A stretch of DNA of 55,269 nt, taken from contig DASWMP010000193.1 of NCBI GenBank assembly GCA_036399695.1, forward strand, positions 1-55,269, in the 5' to 3' direction. The position numbers were made by a program, and so were the translations under genes. The stretch's first letter is position 1. The number at the start of each line of letters is the position of its first letter. The notes below the pieces were generated by a model. That model worked only from the letters and a program-made list of their open reading frames with translations. It was not told the origin of the DNA and searched no databases. Shown in pieces: positions 26,430-35,705 of this stretch. The stretch comes from DASVEE01 sp036399695. Lineage in GTDB: Bacteria; Acidobacteriota; Thermoanaerobaculia; Gp7-AA8.

Positions 26430-28318
26430 ACGTCGTCGTCGGCCTGCTCACGGAAAACACCCCCCGCATGCTCACGCAGGCCACCCGTCTGCTGCGCTCC
26501 CTGCGCTGGTTCGGCGGCACGCTCGCGAATGCACGCGTGGTCGTCTGCGGCGTCGGCGAGCTGGAGACGAACGCACGCGCGACGCTGGAAACGCTCGGCG
26601 CGGAAGTCCGCACCGTCAGCCGTTTCCATCCGCGCAACCCGACGGCCAACCGCCATCAGCTCCTCGCCTCCCTGCTCGACGAGCCGGAGGACGTCTTCCT
26701 GCTGCTCGACTGCGACACGATCATCGTGCAGGACCCGTCCCCCTACCTGCGCGGCGACGTCTTCCAGGCGAAGATCGCCCCCGGCGCCACGGTCACGGAC
26801 GACGTGTTCGAGCGCCTGTTCGCCCACTTCGGCGTCCCGAAGCCACCCCGCTCGCGTACGACCGGCCTCACGGGCGAGCCGACGATTCCGTACTACAACG
26901 GCGGCGTGCTCGTGCTGCCGAAGGCCATCGCGCGCACGCTCGCGCCGGTGTGGCGCCACTTCAATCAGGAAGTGGCCGATCGCCCCGAGCTCGTCGCCCA
27001 GTCCGTGCGGCACATGCATCAGGCCAGTCTCGCGCTCGCACTCGCGGAGACGGGCGTGCCGTGCGCCGACCTGCCGGAGGAGATGAATCACCAGATCAAC
27101 GCCACCCACTTTGCCGCGCCGCGGGCGTTCGTCGACACCGATCCGGTGATCATCCACTATCACCATCTCGCGACGGACGATGGCTTCCTGCTGCCGTGTC
27201 CCTATCCGGCGACGCAGAAGCGCATCGAGCAGTTTCACGCCCGCATGCGCGCCGAGGGCTTCGTGGCGAAGGCAGCGGACGCCGTGGCGCAGGCAACGGC
27301 GGATGCGCGGCCGCCGCGGCCGATCGTCGTCCTCGGCATGCATCGCTCCGGCACCTCGCTCGTCGCGCAGCTCGTCGCCACCCTCGGCGTTTACGCCGGC
27401 AGCCCCGACGACCTGCCGCCGCCCGACATGTTCAATCCGACCGGCTTCTGGGAGCACAAAGACGTCGTGCAGCTCGACGACGAAATCCTCTCTTCGCTCG
27501 GCGCGAGCTGGATCGACGCGCACGCCGCCGACGTCTCGCGTCTGCCGCACGAACAGCGTGCCGGATACGTCCGGCGTGCCGGCGAGATCGTGACCCGCTC
27601 ACTCCACGGGCATGGCCCGTTCGTCGTGAAGGACCCGCGCATGTCGCTGCTCTTTCCGCTCTGGCGGGAGGCGCTCGGCGAGCCGGTGTGCGTCCTGGCC
27701 TGGCGCGATCCGATGGCCGTGGCTCGCTCGCTGGAGACGCGCGACGGCCTGCCGCTGATGGCGTCGCTCGCGGCGTGGGAGCAGTCGACGCGCACTCTGC
27801 TCCGCGACAGCGAAGGGCTGCCGCGCGTGCTCGTGTCGTACGAGGAATTGCTCGCCGATCCCGAGCGCGTGACGCGCGAGCTCCACGCGGCACTCACGGG
27901 CTTCGGCATCGACGGCCTGAGCGTTCCTTCAGCCGGGCAGCTCCGTCAATTCGTCAACGCCGACTTCGACCGCAGCGGCCGGACGCCCGACCACTCGCGG
28001 CTCGACGAAGACCAGCGCGCCCTCGTCGCCGATCTCGCCAGCGGCGCGGCGCTCACGAAACCGGCCGCCCCGACGTCCGCGCGCACCCTGCAATTGCTCG
28101 CCGGCTACGCGACCCTCCTCGCCCGGAACGCCAAGGCCAGCGCGGAGAACCAGACGCTCCGCGACCAGCTCCGGCTCCGCGGCGAGCTGCTCGACGCCGT
28201 GTTCAGTTCCCGTACGTGGCGCATCGCGCGCCGTCTGATCGGCGTCCTGAAGCGATCGCGCGGCCGCGAGACCCTCACGGCCGAGGACCGCTGGCGCGTG
28301 ATGCGCCCCCGTACATGA
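26426..28318 (+). CDS. Glycosyltransferase-sulfotransferase fusion protein
   Basis: A 630-residue two-domain enzyme. The N-terminal part (about 1-285) looks like a GT-A nucleotide-sugar transferase: it starts NVVVGLLTENTPRMLTQATR, has a DxD metal motif in LLLDCDTIIV, and IPYYNGGVLVLP as in GT8-like enzymes. From about 300 there is a sulfotransferase domain: 5-prime-phosphosulfate loop GMHRSGTS (304-311), PTGFWEHKDV, KDPRMSLLFPLW, and the 3-prime-phosphate element RDPMAVARSLETRDG. A coiled coil and basic C-terminus (SRTWRIARRLIGVLKR) follow. It starts with GTG overlapping the stop of the PAPS synthetase, so donor synthesis and use are translationally coupled. One protein could add a sugar and then sulfate it. 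The acceptor is unknown; a surface glycan is likely. Confidence 0.85.
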
Positions 28319-28332
28319 TCATCGTGCATCCC

Positions 28333-28402
28333 GAGTGCGCGGCGCACGCCACCGCTCTGCAACACGTGGACGAGAGCGGCGGCGTTCGCCGCCGCACTCC
28401 GA
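28333..28402. repeat. REP-like pair of inverted hairpins, copy 1
   Basis: GAGTGCGCGGCGCACGCCAC, then CGCTCT, then an ACACGTG centre, then an inverted hairpin unit (GCGGCGGCG, TT, CGCCGCCGC) ending GCACTCC. A related element is cut by the right edge at 55212-55269, and a single hairpin of the family is at 50307-50344. Confidence 0.65.
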
Positions 28403-28520
28403 GACTGACGAAATTTCTCGAGCAACGACAGTGCGTCAGCGATTCCGATCCCGCCCCGGGCGTTCCGAATTCGCCTTCGCATCTCGCGCGACGCATCTCC
28501 GGTGTCGCCCGATCGACGCC

Positions 28521-28835
28521 GAGACCGCGAGCTCACGTTTCGAGTGTCGCGAATCCAGCGTGGAATGATCCGCATTCCTCCGCGAGTCTCCGCGAATCGT
28601 TTTTGAGTATCGGGAAATGGAGCCGGAGTGATCCGAAATCGTTTTCGAGCGATCCGCGATGGTCCTGGAGTGATCGAAATTCGGTTTTGAGTGATCCGCG
28701 ATCGATTTTGAGTGTTCAAGTCTCGTCTGGAGGACACTGCAATTCAGTTTTGAGTGTTCGAGTCTCGTCTGGAGGACACTCGAATTCGGTTTTGAGTGTT
28801 CGATTCTCGGTTTGAGGACACTCGAATCACTCAAA
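28521..28835. repeat. 21-bp tandem repeat array, 15 units
   Basis: Fifteen units of exactly 21 bp, mostly starting GAGTG or AGGACAC and ending in a T-rich tail (for example GAGTGATCCGAAATCG then TTTTC). The last six units form a 42-bp dimer in which GAGTGTTCGAG alternates with a partly complementary AGGACACTCGA. The array ends with an inverted tail (CACTCAAAACCG, complement of CGGTTTTGAGTG). Because 21 is a multiple of three, both strands stay open, but the encoded heptapeptide repeats have no family match and the array fills an intergenic gap between two plus-strand genes. Confidence 0.85.
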
Positions 28836-28943
28836 ACCGATTTCCGGTCGCTCCGAAGCATCCGCTTCTCGCTTTTTGACCGCGCGGGAGAAGGAGGCGC
28901 AGCGTGGACTGAACCAAATCGTGCGCGCGCCGGTAGAGCGGGT

Positions 28944-31900
28944 GTGTCCCCTATCGCAGAGGTCGTTCGGTTCGAAGTCGTATTGCGGCTGCGGAGTCTT
29001 TCCACCTGGTTGTACGGGGCGGTGCTGTTCGCCTTTCCGTTCGTGGCCGTCGCGGCGAATGCCGATGGGGGGACGGCGTGGCTGAACGCGCCCGAGAGCA
29101 TCGCCGGCATCTGCATCGTCGGGGGGCTGATCGGGATGCTGATCACGGCCGCGCTCTTCGGCGACGCGGCCACGCGCGACGTGCAGACGCGGATGGCGCC
29201 GCTGTTTCACACGCTGCCGATCGGCCGCGCGGCGTACCTCGGCGGACGTTTCCTCGGCGCGCTCGCCGTCAACGCGGTCCTGCTGCTGGCGCTCCCGCTC
29301 GGGACGCTCGCGGCGACGCTTACGCTGCCTCTCGACGCGGCCACGCTCGGCCCGACCCAGCCGCTCGCGTACGTGCAGGCGTACATCCTGTTCCTGCTGC
29401 CGAACCTGCTGCTGACGGCCGCCATCCTCTTCGCCATCGCCGCGCTCGGGCGGCAGATGCTGCCCGCCTACCTCGGCGGCATCGGCTTGTTCGTCGTCTA
29501 CGGACTGGCCACGCGCCTGCAGTCCTTCACCGGCAGCCGCACGCTCGCGGCGCTGCTCGATCCCTTCGGCGCACAAGCCGTCCAGGGGCTGACGCGGTAC
29601 TGGACGACCCTCGAGCGCAACACGCGGCTCATCGGCCTGCCGGAGACGCTGCTGTGGAACCGGCTGCTCTGGACGACGGTGGCGATGGGCGTGCTGGCGC
29701 TGCTGCACGCGCGCTTCCGTGCCGGCGCCGCTGTGAGCGCATCGGCATCGTCTTCGCGGCGGCGCGATGCCACCGACAAGCACACCGAGTCCGCCGATCT
29801 CCCGGCCATGACGGTCGATCCGGCGTTCGGCCCGGCCACGGACGTGCGTCAGGCGCTGGCCATTGCCTGGTTTTCGCTGCGGGAGCTCATCTTCAGCCGC
29901 ACGTTTCTCTTCGTCGTCGCCGGTGCGCTGTTCATCGTCTTCTGGTTCGGACAGCAGGCCGGCGCGGTCGTCTTCGAAACGGCGTCGTGGCCGGTCACGC
30001 AGCTCATCGCCGGGACGGTGCTGACGATGCCGTTCGCGGTGCTGATGCCGCTCGTCATCACGCTCTTCGCGGGGGAACTGGTCTGGAGCGAGCGGGACGT
30101 CCGCCTCAGCGCGATCACGGACGCGACGCCGGTGCCGGACTGGGTGCCGCTGGCTGGCCGCTTCGCCGCTCTCTCTTGCATGCTCGTCATCCTGCAGACG
30201 GTGCTGCTGGCCGCCGGCGTGCTGCTGCAGGCGCTGCACGGCTATTACGATTTCGAGCTCGGGCTGTACGTGCGCATCCTCTTCGGCCTGACGCTGCCCG
30301 GTTATCTGCTCTTCGCCGCGCTGGCCATGACGGTACACGTGGTGCTCGAGCAGAAGTACGCGGCCCACCTGGCCATCGTGCTCGCCTATCTCTTCACGGT
30401 CTTCGCCCGCCCCCTCGGCGTGCATCACCGCCTGCTGGTCTACGGCTCCGATCCCGGCTGGATCTATTCGGACATGAGCGGCTTCGGCCCGTTCGTGGCG
30501 CCGTTCGTCTGGTTCAAGCTCTATTGGGGCGCGTGGGCGCTGCTCCTGGCGATCGCCGCCAGCCTGCTGCGCGCCCGAGGCACGGAGCGCGGCCTGCGCC
30601 GCCGCTTCGCACTCGCGCGCACGCGCTTCACCGGCAGGACGGCCGGCGCCGCAATCGCGGCCGTGGCGCTGATTGCAACGCTGGGCGGCTTCATCTTCTA
30701 CAACACGAACATCCTCAACGAGTACCGCACGCCGTTCGAAGCCGACGCGCTGCGCGCCGAGTACGAGCGGCGATATAAACGGTACGCGAACATGCCGCAG
30801 CCGCACATCGCGCGCGCGGAGCTGCAGATCGAGCTCGAGCCGGACGCGCACGCCGCGGACTTGCGCGGAACGTACAGGCTCGTCAACCGGTCGAGCGTGC
30901 CGATCGCCGCCATCCATGTGTCGACCGCTCGCGAGCTGACGGTCCGCTCGCTGGCCGTCGACGGCGCGGCACGTGCGTCGGACGACGCGAAGCTGCACTA
31001 CCGGATCTTCACGCTCGCGCGGCCGCTGCAGCCCGGCCAGGCCGTGCGCATGCACTTCGCGCTGGAGTTTCGTCCGCGCGGCTTCCGCAATGACCGCATG
31101 CCGGCGGAAGTCGTCCGCAACGGCACCTACTTTGGGCGGCGCTGGCTGCCGATCGTCGGCTACCAGCCGGCGCTCGAGCTGCAGACGGCGGAGTCGCGCC
31201 GCGAGCACGGCCTGGCGCCGCGCGCCCGCCTTGCTGACGACGACGCGCAGGGACGCCGCTACGCGTCCATCCTGCGCGACGCCGATCTGGTGGAGCTCGA
31301 CACGATCATCGGCACGAAAGCCGGCGAGACCGCCGTCACCCTCGGCGCCCTGCAGAAGACGTGGACGCGCAACGGGCGGCGCTACTTTCATTACCGGACC
31401 GACGGAGCCGTGACGTTCGAGGACCTGCCGTTCCTCTCGGCCGGGTACGCGGTGAGGAACGACCGCTGGAACGGCATCGCCCTGCAGATCTTTCATCACC
31501 CGCGGCACACGTTCAACCTGGCCCGGATGATGGGCGGCATGAAAGGGGCGCTCGACTACTCCAGCCGCGCGTTCGGGCCGTATCAGTTCCGCGAGCTGCG
31601 CATCGTCGAGTTCCCCCGCTACGCCAGCTTCGCCCGCGCGCATCCGCACACCATCACCTTCTCCGAAGGGAGCGCCTTTCTGACGGAGGTGAAACAGGGT
31701 GACCTCGACCGCCCGTTCTTCGTGACGGCGCACGAGACGGCGCATCAGTGGTGGGGGGAGCAGTTGCGCGCCGCGCATGTGCGGGGGATGGCCTTCGTCA
31801 TCGAGTCGCTGGCGCAGTACACCGCCCTGCTGGCCATGGAGAAGACGCTCGGGCCGGCGCAGGCGCGGCGCTTCTACGACTTTGCCATGGACGATTACCT

Positions 31901-32501
31901 GCGCGGCCGGAGCAATGTCGCCAGTCGCGAGGTGCCGCTGCTCGATGTCGAGGATCAGCCTTACCTCTTCTATCAGAAGGGCGCCGTGGCCATGTACATG
32001 CTGCGCGAGCAGCTCGGTGAAGAGCGGGTGAACTCCGCCCTCCGTACTTTCCTCGCGAAGTATCGCGCCGGCACGCCGCCCTACCCCACCGCGCGCGATC
32101 TGTACGCGGAGCTGCAGGCGGTCACGCCCGTGGAACAGCGCGAGCTGCTGCGCGACCTGTTCGAGACGATCACGCTCTGGGACGTGCGCGCGCTCGCCGC
32201 AGACGTCACACGCCTGCCGGATGGCACGTACCGGGTAGCGCTGGAAGTCGCGGCGTCAAAGTCCAGGAGCGACGGCGCCGGCAATCCGAAGGCGGTGCCG
32301 ATGAACGACCTCGTCGAGATCGGCGTCTTCGCCGCGGACGGCGAGCCGCTGTACCTGGCGAAGCATCGCGTACGCAGCGGCCGTCAGACCATCATCGTGA
32401 CGGTCACGCGCCCGCCGGCCCGCGCCGCCGTCGATCCGCTGCACAAGCTGATTCAGGTGGAGACGGCGGATAACGGCGTGGCGGCCGGCGTGCGGAGGTA
32501 G
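28944..32501 (+). CDS. ABC-2 type permease fused to M1-family metallopeptidase
   Basis: A protein of about 1185 residues combining two ABC-2-like membrane regions with an aminopeptidase-like domain. The first 580 residues have two blocks of about six hydrophobic helices separated by a soluble linker (SSSRRRDATDKH). A further helix (AAIAAVALIATLGGFIFY) leads to the periplasmic M1 domain: HETAH (930-934) and Glu954 in VIESLAQY form the zinc site with 19 residues between, the spacing of this fusion subfamily rather than the classical 18. No ATPase is encoded next to it. I chose GTG 28944 because the ATG at 28812 lies inside the 21-bp array and adds unrelated residues. Function is unclear; it may pair with an ABC ATPase elsewhere in export or quality control. 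Confidence 0.85.
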   Translation: MSPIAEVVRFEVVLRLRSLSTWLYGAVLFAFPFVAVAANADGGTAWLNAPESIAGICIVGGLIGMLITAALFGDAATRDVQTRMAPLFHTLPIGRAAYLGGRFLGALAVNAVLLLALPLGTLAATLTLPLDAATLGPTQPLAYVQAYILFLLPNLLLTAAILFAIAALGRQMLPAYLGGIGLFVVYGLATRLQSFTGSRTLAALLDPFGAQAVQGLTRYWTTLERNTRLIGLPETLLWNRLLWTTVAMGVLALLHARFRAGAAVSASASSSRRRDATDKHTESADLPAMTVDPAFGPATDVRQALAIAWFSLRELIFSRTFLFVVAGALFIVFWFGQQAGAVVFETASWPVTQLIAGTVLTMPFAVLMPLVITLFAGELVWSERDVRLSAITDATPVPDWVPLAGRFAALSCMLVILQTVLLAAGVLLQALHGYYDFELGLYVRILFGLTLPGYLLFAALAMTVHVVLEQKYAAHLAIVLAYLFTVFARPLGVHHRLLVYGSDPGWIYSDMSGFGPFVAPFVWFKLYWGAWALLLAIAASLLRARGTERGLRRRFALARTRFTGRTAGAAIAAVALIATLGGFIFYNTNILNEYRTPFEADALRAEYERRYKRYANMPQPHIARAELQIELEPDAHAADLRGTYRLVNRSSVPIAAIHVSTARELTVRSLAVDGAARASDDAKLHYRIFTLARPLQPGQAVRMHFALEFRPRGFRNDRMPAEVVRNGTYFGRRWLPIVGYQPALELQTAESRREHGLAPRARLADDDAQGRRYASILRDADLVELDTIIGTKAGETAVTLGALQKTWTRNGRRYFHYRTDGAVTFEDLPFLSAGYAVRNDRWNGIALQIFHHPRHTFNLARMMGGMKGALDYSSRAFGPYQFRELRIVEFPRYASFARAHPHTITFSEGSAFLTEVKQGDLDRPFFVTAHETAHQWWGEQLRAAHVRGMAFVIESLAQYTALLAMEKTLGPAQARRFYDFAMDDYLRGRSNVASREVPLLDVEDQPYLFYQKGAVAMYMLREQLGEERVNSALRTFLAKYRAGTPPYPTARDLYAELQAVTPVEQRELLRDLFETITLWDVRALAADVTRLPDGTYRVALEVAASKSRSDGAGNPKAVPMNDLVEIGVFAADGEPLYLAKHRVRSGRQTIIVTVTRPPARAAVDPLHKLIQVETADNGVAAGVRR

Positions 32502-32534
32502 GTGGTTGGGCGGGCTGTGCCCACCCAACCACCT
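32500..32534. terminator. Bidirectional hairpin terminator between convergent genes
   Basis: AGGTGGTTGGG at 32500-32510 pairs with its complement at 32524-32534, with an inner GGGC/GCCC stem. It begins at the stop codon of the permease-peptidase gene and lies 8 bp from the stop of the cytochrome gene. There is no long T run, so efficiency is uncertain. Confidence 0.6.
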
Positions 32535-32541
32535 CTCACGC

Positions 32542-34341
32542 TCAGAGCGACTTCAGGTACTCGAGCAGCGCCTTGCGGTCATCTGCGTTGAGCGAGGTAC
32601 CGTATTCATGGCCGGTGTTCCGGTTTCCGGCCTTGGACGTATCGAAGAGAAATGCCCCGGGACGCTGCGTGGCGACGCAGCCGACGTTCGCCGGATCGAT
32701 CTCGCAGTCGCCGACGTAGAACGTCGGCGGGCGTTGCGCGGCCGGCTTCAGGAGATCGGCGAGCGTCGGCACCGAGCCGTTGTGGAGGTACGGCGCCGTG
32801 GCCCAGATGCCGTCGAGCGGCCGCGCGCGGTAGTCGAGCGTCGCCCGTTCCGCCTCCGCACGCGCTCCGAACGCACGCAGCGAAACTTCCAGCTCGTTTT
32901 CGCCGGCGGCAGCGGCATCCGCGGCCGCGCGCGGGCCATCCGTTCCCCCGAGGAGTGCACGCACGCGGGCGCGATCGCGATCGTCCCGGTCGTTGTTCGT
33001 CGCCGGCGCGGACTCTTCGGTCTGTGCGTCTGCGGCCGCGGCGATCGCCGGACCCGCCATCAGTGAAGTCTGTCCCGGACCGTTCGGCGACGGATTGGAT
33101 GGCGAGATCTCCGGCGTCAGGATGACGGAGATCGTGACGTGACCGGTGATCGCCGCCGCCAGCGCTGTCTTACTGAAGCGCGGGCCGAACGGAATGAGAT
33201 TCTTGCGGACACCCTGCAGGATGCCGGTATCAGCCATGCGCGTGCCGGCCGTGGCGGTCATGGCGCGATCCGTGCCGATCTTGTCGAGCGCCACGAGGGT
33301 GATGTTCTGCCGCACGCCCGGGGTGACCATGGCGTGGCAGGAGAGGCACTGCTGGTTGTACACCTGCTGGCCGCGCGCGAGCTGCGACGCGTCAATCGGC
33401 GGGAGTACGGTGGCATCGGCCCATTTCGGCGAGCGCAGCTCGGACCACCAGTCCTCCAGCGCCAGGATGTTGAAGCGCTTGGCCGTGGAGCGCATGATCG
33501 GCGGCAGGAGCGGGACGCGGTTGGTCTTGACCTCGGCGAACACGCCCAGCACCTCACCGACGTTCCGCCCGAGACGCTCGACCACGGACTCGTTCGGCAC
33601 ACCGCCGTCGTACTGCACCTTGTTCAGCCAGGACGTGTCCCAGAGGAACGGATAGCTCACCGGCGCGTTCGGCTTGCGCGAGTTCGACGGAATGCGCAGG
33701 TCGATCGAGGTCACGCGGTTGAAGATCATGCCGAAAGCGTCGGTGCGCGAGCGTCCCCACGGCGTATCGGGCGTACTGTTCGTGATGAACGTCCTGAAGC
33801 CGTTGCTGAACGTCTCGAGCTGGTTGAACAGCGCGCGGCGATCGCTGGCGCCGGCGTTCGCGCCGAGGACGCGCGTGGAGAAGCGGCGGAACTTCGGACT
33901 GTCGATGCTCCTCGACGTCGCGGCGGTGGCGCGGCTCATCTCCCCGAGGAACAGATAAAGATCGGAGTCGGCGCCGCCGCCGTCGATACGATAGGTGGTG
34001 CCCTGGTAGTGCACGTCGCGCGTGTGGCACGCTGCGCAGGTCAGGCCGAGGTGGCTCGTGCCGTCGAGGTTCCGGTCCTCGACGACGCCAACCGGCAACC
34101 CGGTGGCACTGCCGTTCGGCAGAAAGCCGAAGCGACGGCCGTTGTCGGCGAAGAAAAGCGTCTCGTCGTCCGCACGTTCGAGCGCGAGCGCCCATGTGTA
34201 CGGAATGAGCTTCGAACCCTGTGCTGTGTTGTAGACCTGCTGGCGCCGCTCCGGTGTCCAGTTCTGCGGGAGCCACGTCTGTCCGTGCGCGGCGGCAGCG
34301 CTCAGCACCACCACGGCCATGATGAACATGCCCTTTTTCAT
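32542..34341 (-). CDS. Dihaem cytochrome c, RoxA/cytochrome c peroxidase-like
   Basis: A 599-residue periplasmic protein with signal peptide (MKKGMFIMAVVVLSAAAAHG). Two haem c sites are visible: CAACH (Cys102, Cys105, His106) and CLSCH (Cys332, Cys335, His336). The C-terminal part, ARPLDGIWATAPYLHNGSVP followed by TLADLL and PPTFYVGDCEIDP, matches the conserved end of RoxA-type rubber oxygenases and related cytochrome c peroxidases. An Ala/Asp/Arg-rich insertion (about 430-510) is unusual and probably disordered. The start at 34341 has GGAGGG just upstream; the nearby ATG at 34353 adds four residues. The gene may encode an oxygenase that cleaves a polymer or lipid double bond, or a peroxidase; the substrate cannot be told from sequence. 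Confidence 0.8.
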   Translation of the reverse strand: MKKGMFIMAVVVLSAAAAHGQTWLPQNWTPERRQQVYNTAQGSKLIPYTWALALERADDETLFFADNGRRFGFLPNGSATGLPVGVVEDRNLDGTSHLGLTCAACHTRDVHYQGTTYRIDGGGADSDLYLFLGEMSRATAATSRSIDSPKFRRFSTRVLGANAGASDRRALFNQLETFSNGFRTFITNSTPDTPWGRSRTDAFGMIFNRVTSIDLRIPSNSRKPNAPVSYPFLWDTSWLNKVQYDGGVPNESVVERLGRNVGEVLGVFAEVKTNRVPLLPPIMRSTAKRFNILALEDWWSELRSPKWADATVLPPIDASQLARGQQVYNQQCLSCHAMVTPGVRQNITLVALDKIGTDRAMTATAGTRMADTGILQGVRKNLIPFGPRFSKTALAAAITGHVTISVILTPEISPSNPSPNGPGQTSLMAGPAIAAAADAQTEESAPATNNDRDDRDRARVRALLGGTDGPRAAADAAAAGENELEVSLRAFGARAEAERATLDYRARPLDGIWATAPYLHNGSVPTLADLLKPAAQRPPTFYVGDCEIDPANVGCVATQRPGAFLFDTSKAGNRNTGHEYGTSLNADDRKALLEYLKSL

Positions 34342-34468
34342 CCGTCCCTCCATCCACTCTGCATCTGAGGAGGGGCGCGTGACGGCCTTTCCCCTACCCC
34401 GGACCGGACGCGCATTGGTCATCGAGCACAAAAATGGCAGGATCGGTGTGTTCTGATCCGAGGAACCG

Positions 34469-35497
34469 ATGAAGAAACTGCTGATATTCGTAGTCGCAAT
34501 CGCGCTGGTCATCTGGGTGATCTCCTGGTTCCGGGCCCCGGACGCCGTGGCCACGTCGACCGCCCGGCCCTGGCCCGGCGGGATGGGAACGCTCGACGAC
34601 GTCGCCAGAAGGTGGACACCGCTGAAGGCGAACCAGGCCTCCGTGAAGCTGACGGCACTGACCAACGCGCTGCCGAAGAACGAGGCGGCCGACGAGTTCG
34701 TACGGCGCGAGATCGCGCGGGGCGAGCTCGCCATCGGCGAGCCGCCGGCGCTCCCCGACGTCTCAGCGATCCGCGAGCTGGTGCTCCGCGAGCCGATCGT
34801 GTGGGAACGCCATGAGGGAATCGACCACCCCGACACGGAGGCCATGCGCACCGTGCAACTGACGGCGGCGAGAGCGCTCGTCGCCAGCGCCCTGGCCAAA
34901 GGGCGCGCAAACGACCCGGCGGCGTGGGAGGACCTGCACGCGGCCTGGAAGCTCGACCGCGCACTCGACGCGCATCCGCAGATGATGGCGCAGACAGCCT
35001 CGCTGACGACGGCCCGGATGATCAACGCCGTCGCCTGGAAGATGCCGCTGCCCGCGCCGCCGTGGCTGGCCGAGTTGCAGGGCCGCGACAGCGTACGCCC
35101 GCTGCTCGAGTCGTTCCACTTCGTGGCGGCGTCCTACGCCGACTCCGGCCAGCAGATGTTCCCGACGAAGATGCTCGCCAATTCCGTCGAGCACGATCGC
35201 CTGATCGCTGAAGAGCTGGTGAAGACCACCCGCTGCGACGTCACCACACCCATGAACGAGCTGGGGACGGACCTGACGTCCGTCTGGCGCCGCGCGTTCC
35301 GCTACCGCGCCGAACGTGAGGCGACGGCAAACGCGCTGCGCGTGCGCGAAGGGAAGCCGATCGAGCCAACATCCCGCTGCAGCGACGGCGGCTGGACCTT
35401 CGACGGAACCACTCTACGCTTCAGCCGCGAGATCACCACCGCCGCGCCGGACAAGCCGATGCCCCTGGTGCTGCGGATAAAGCCGCCGCAGACCTAG
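34469..35497 (+). CDS. Membrane-anchored hypothetical protein
   Basis: A 342-residue protein with an N-terminal hydrophobic helix (KKLLIFVVAIALVIWVISWF), either an uncleaved anchor or a signal peptide, followed by a soluble helical domain outside the cytoplasmic membrane. Segments such as AARALVASALAKGRANDPAA and WEDLHAAWKLDRALDAHPQM suggest TPR-like or all-alpha packing. Two cysteines (in TTRCDV and SRCSDGG) could form a disulfide. ATG 34469 has CGAGGAA close upstream. It is divergent from the cytochrome gene by 127 bp. I do not recognise a family. Confidence 0.65.
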   Translation: MKKLLIFVVAIALVIWVISWFRAPDAVATSTARPWPGGMGTLDDVARRWTPLKANQASVKLTALTNALPKNEAADEFVRREIARGELAIGEPPALPDVSAIRELVLREPIVWERHEGIDHPDTEAMRTVQLTAARALVASALAKGRANDPAAWEDLHAAWKLDRALDAHPQMMAQTASLTTARMINAVAWKMPLPAPPWLAELQGRDSVRPLLESFHFVAASYADSGQQMFPTKMLANSVEHDRLIAEELVKTTRCDVTTPMNELGTDLTSVWRRAFRYRAEREATANALRVREGKPIEPTSRCSDGGWTFDGTTLRFSREITTAAPDKPMPLVLRIKPPQT

Positions 35498-35620
35498 CGA
35501 GACGCCGCGCCCGCCTTCCTTCCGCCGCACGGCCGTCCGCCGCACACCGATCGGTGATGGGCACCGAGCCGCGAACGCGCCAGTCTGCGGCGCCGGCGCT
35601 CGATCGTCCGCTGTAGCACT

Positions 35621-35629
35621 TGCTACACT
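35621..35629 (+). promoter_or_regulatory. Extended -10 promoter word TGCTACACT upstream of the VOC gene
   Basis: TGCTACACT fits an extended -10 (TGnTAnnnT) and is followed by CGCGT. The 13-base word GCTACACTCGCGT is also present upstream of the receptor gene at 50564 (from 50468). Just before it, TGTAGCA forms a 7-bp inverted repeat with TGCTACA, the same dyad that is repeated in the 43-bp array. Confidence 0.5.
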
Positions 35630-35705
35630 CGCGTTCGCCTGAGCGCGTTCGCCACGAAGACCTGTGCCGTACGCCACTGATCGATCAACGAAGGAGCACA
35701 CGACC

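Noticed and set aside
28812..28943. N-terminal extension of the permease-M1 fusion from ATG 28812
   Set aside because: The ATG is inside the 21-bp array and the added residues are not membrane-like; GTG 28944 is preferred.
28436..29173. Minus-strand protein with HSK-type heptapeptide repeats over the 21-bp array
   Set aside because: Open frames on both strands are expected from a 21-bp period; the frame runs into the permease gene and has no start context or family match.
32542..35025. Cytochrome gene extended to 827 residues
   Set aside because: The extension overlaps the divergent gene at 34469 and would bury the signal peptide.
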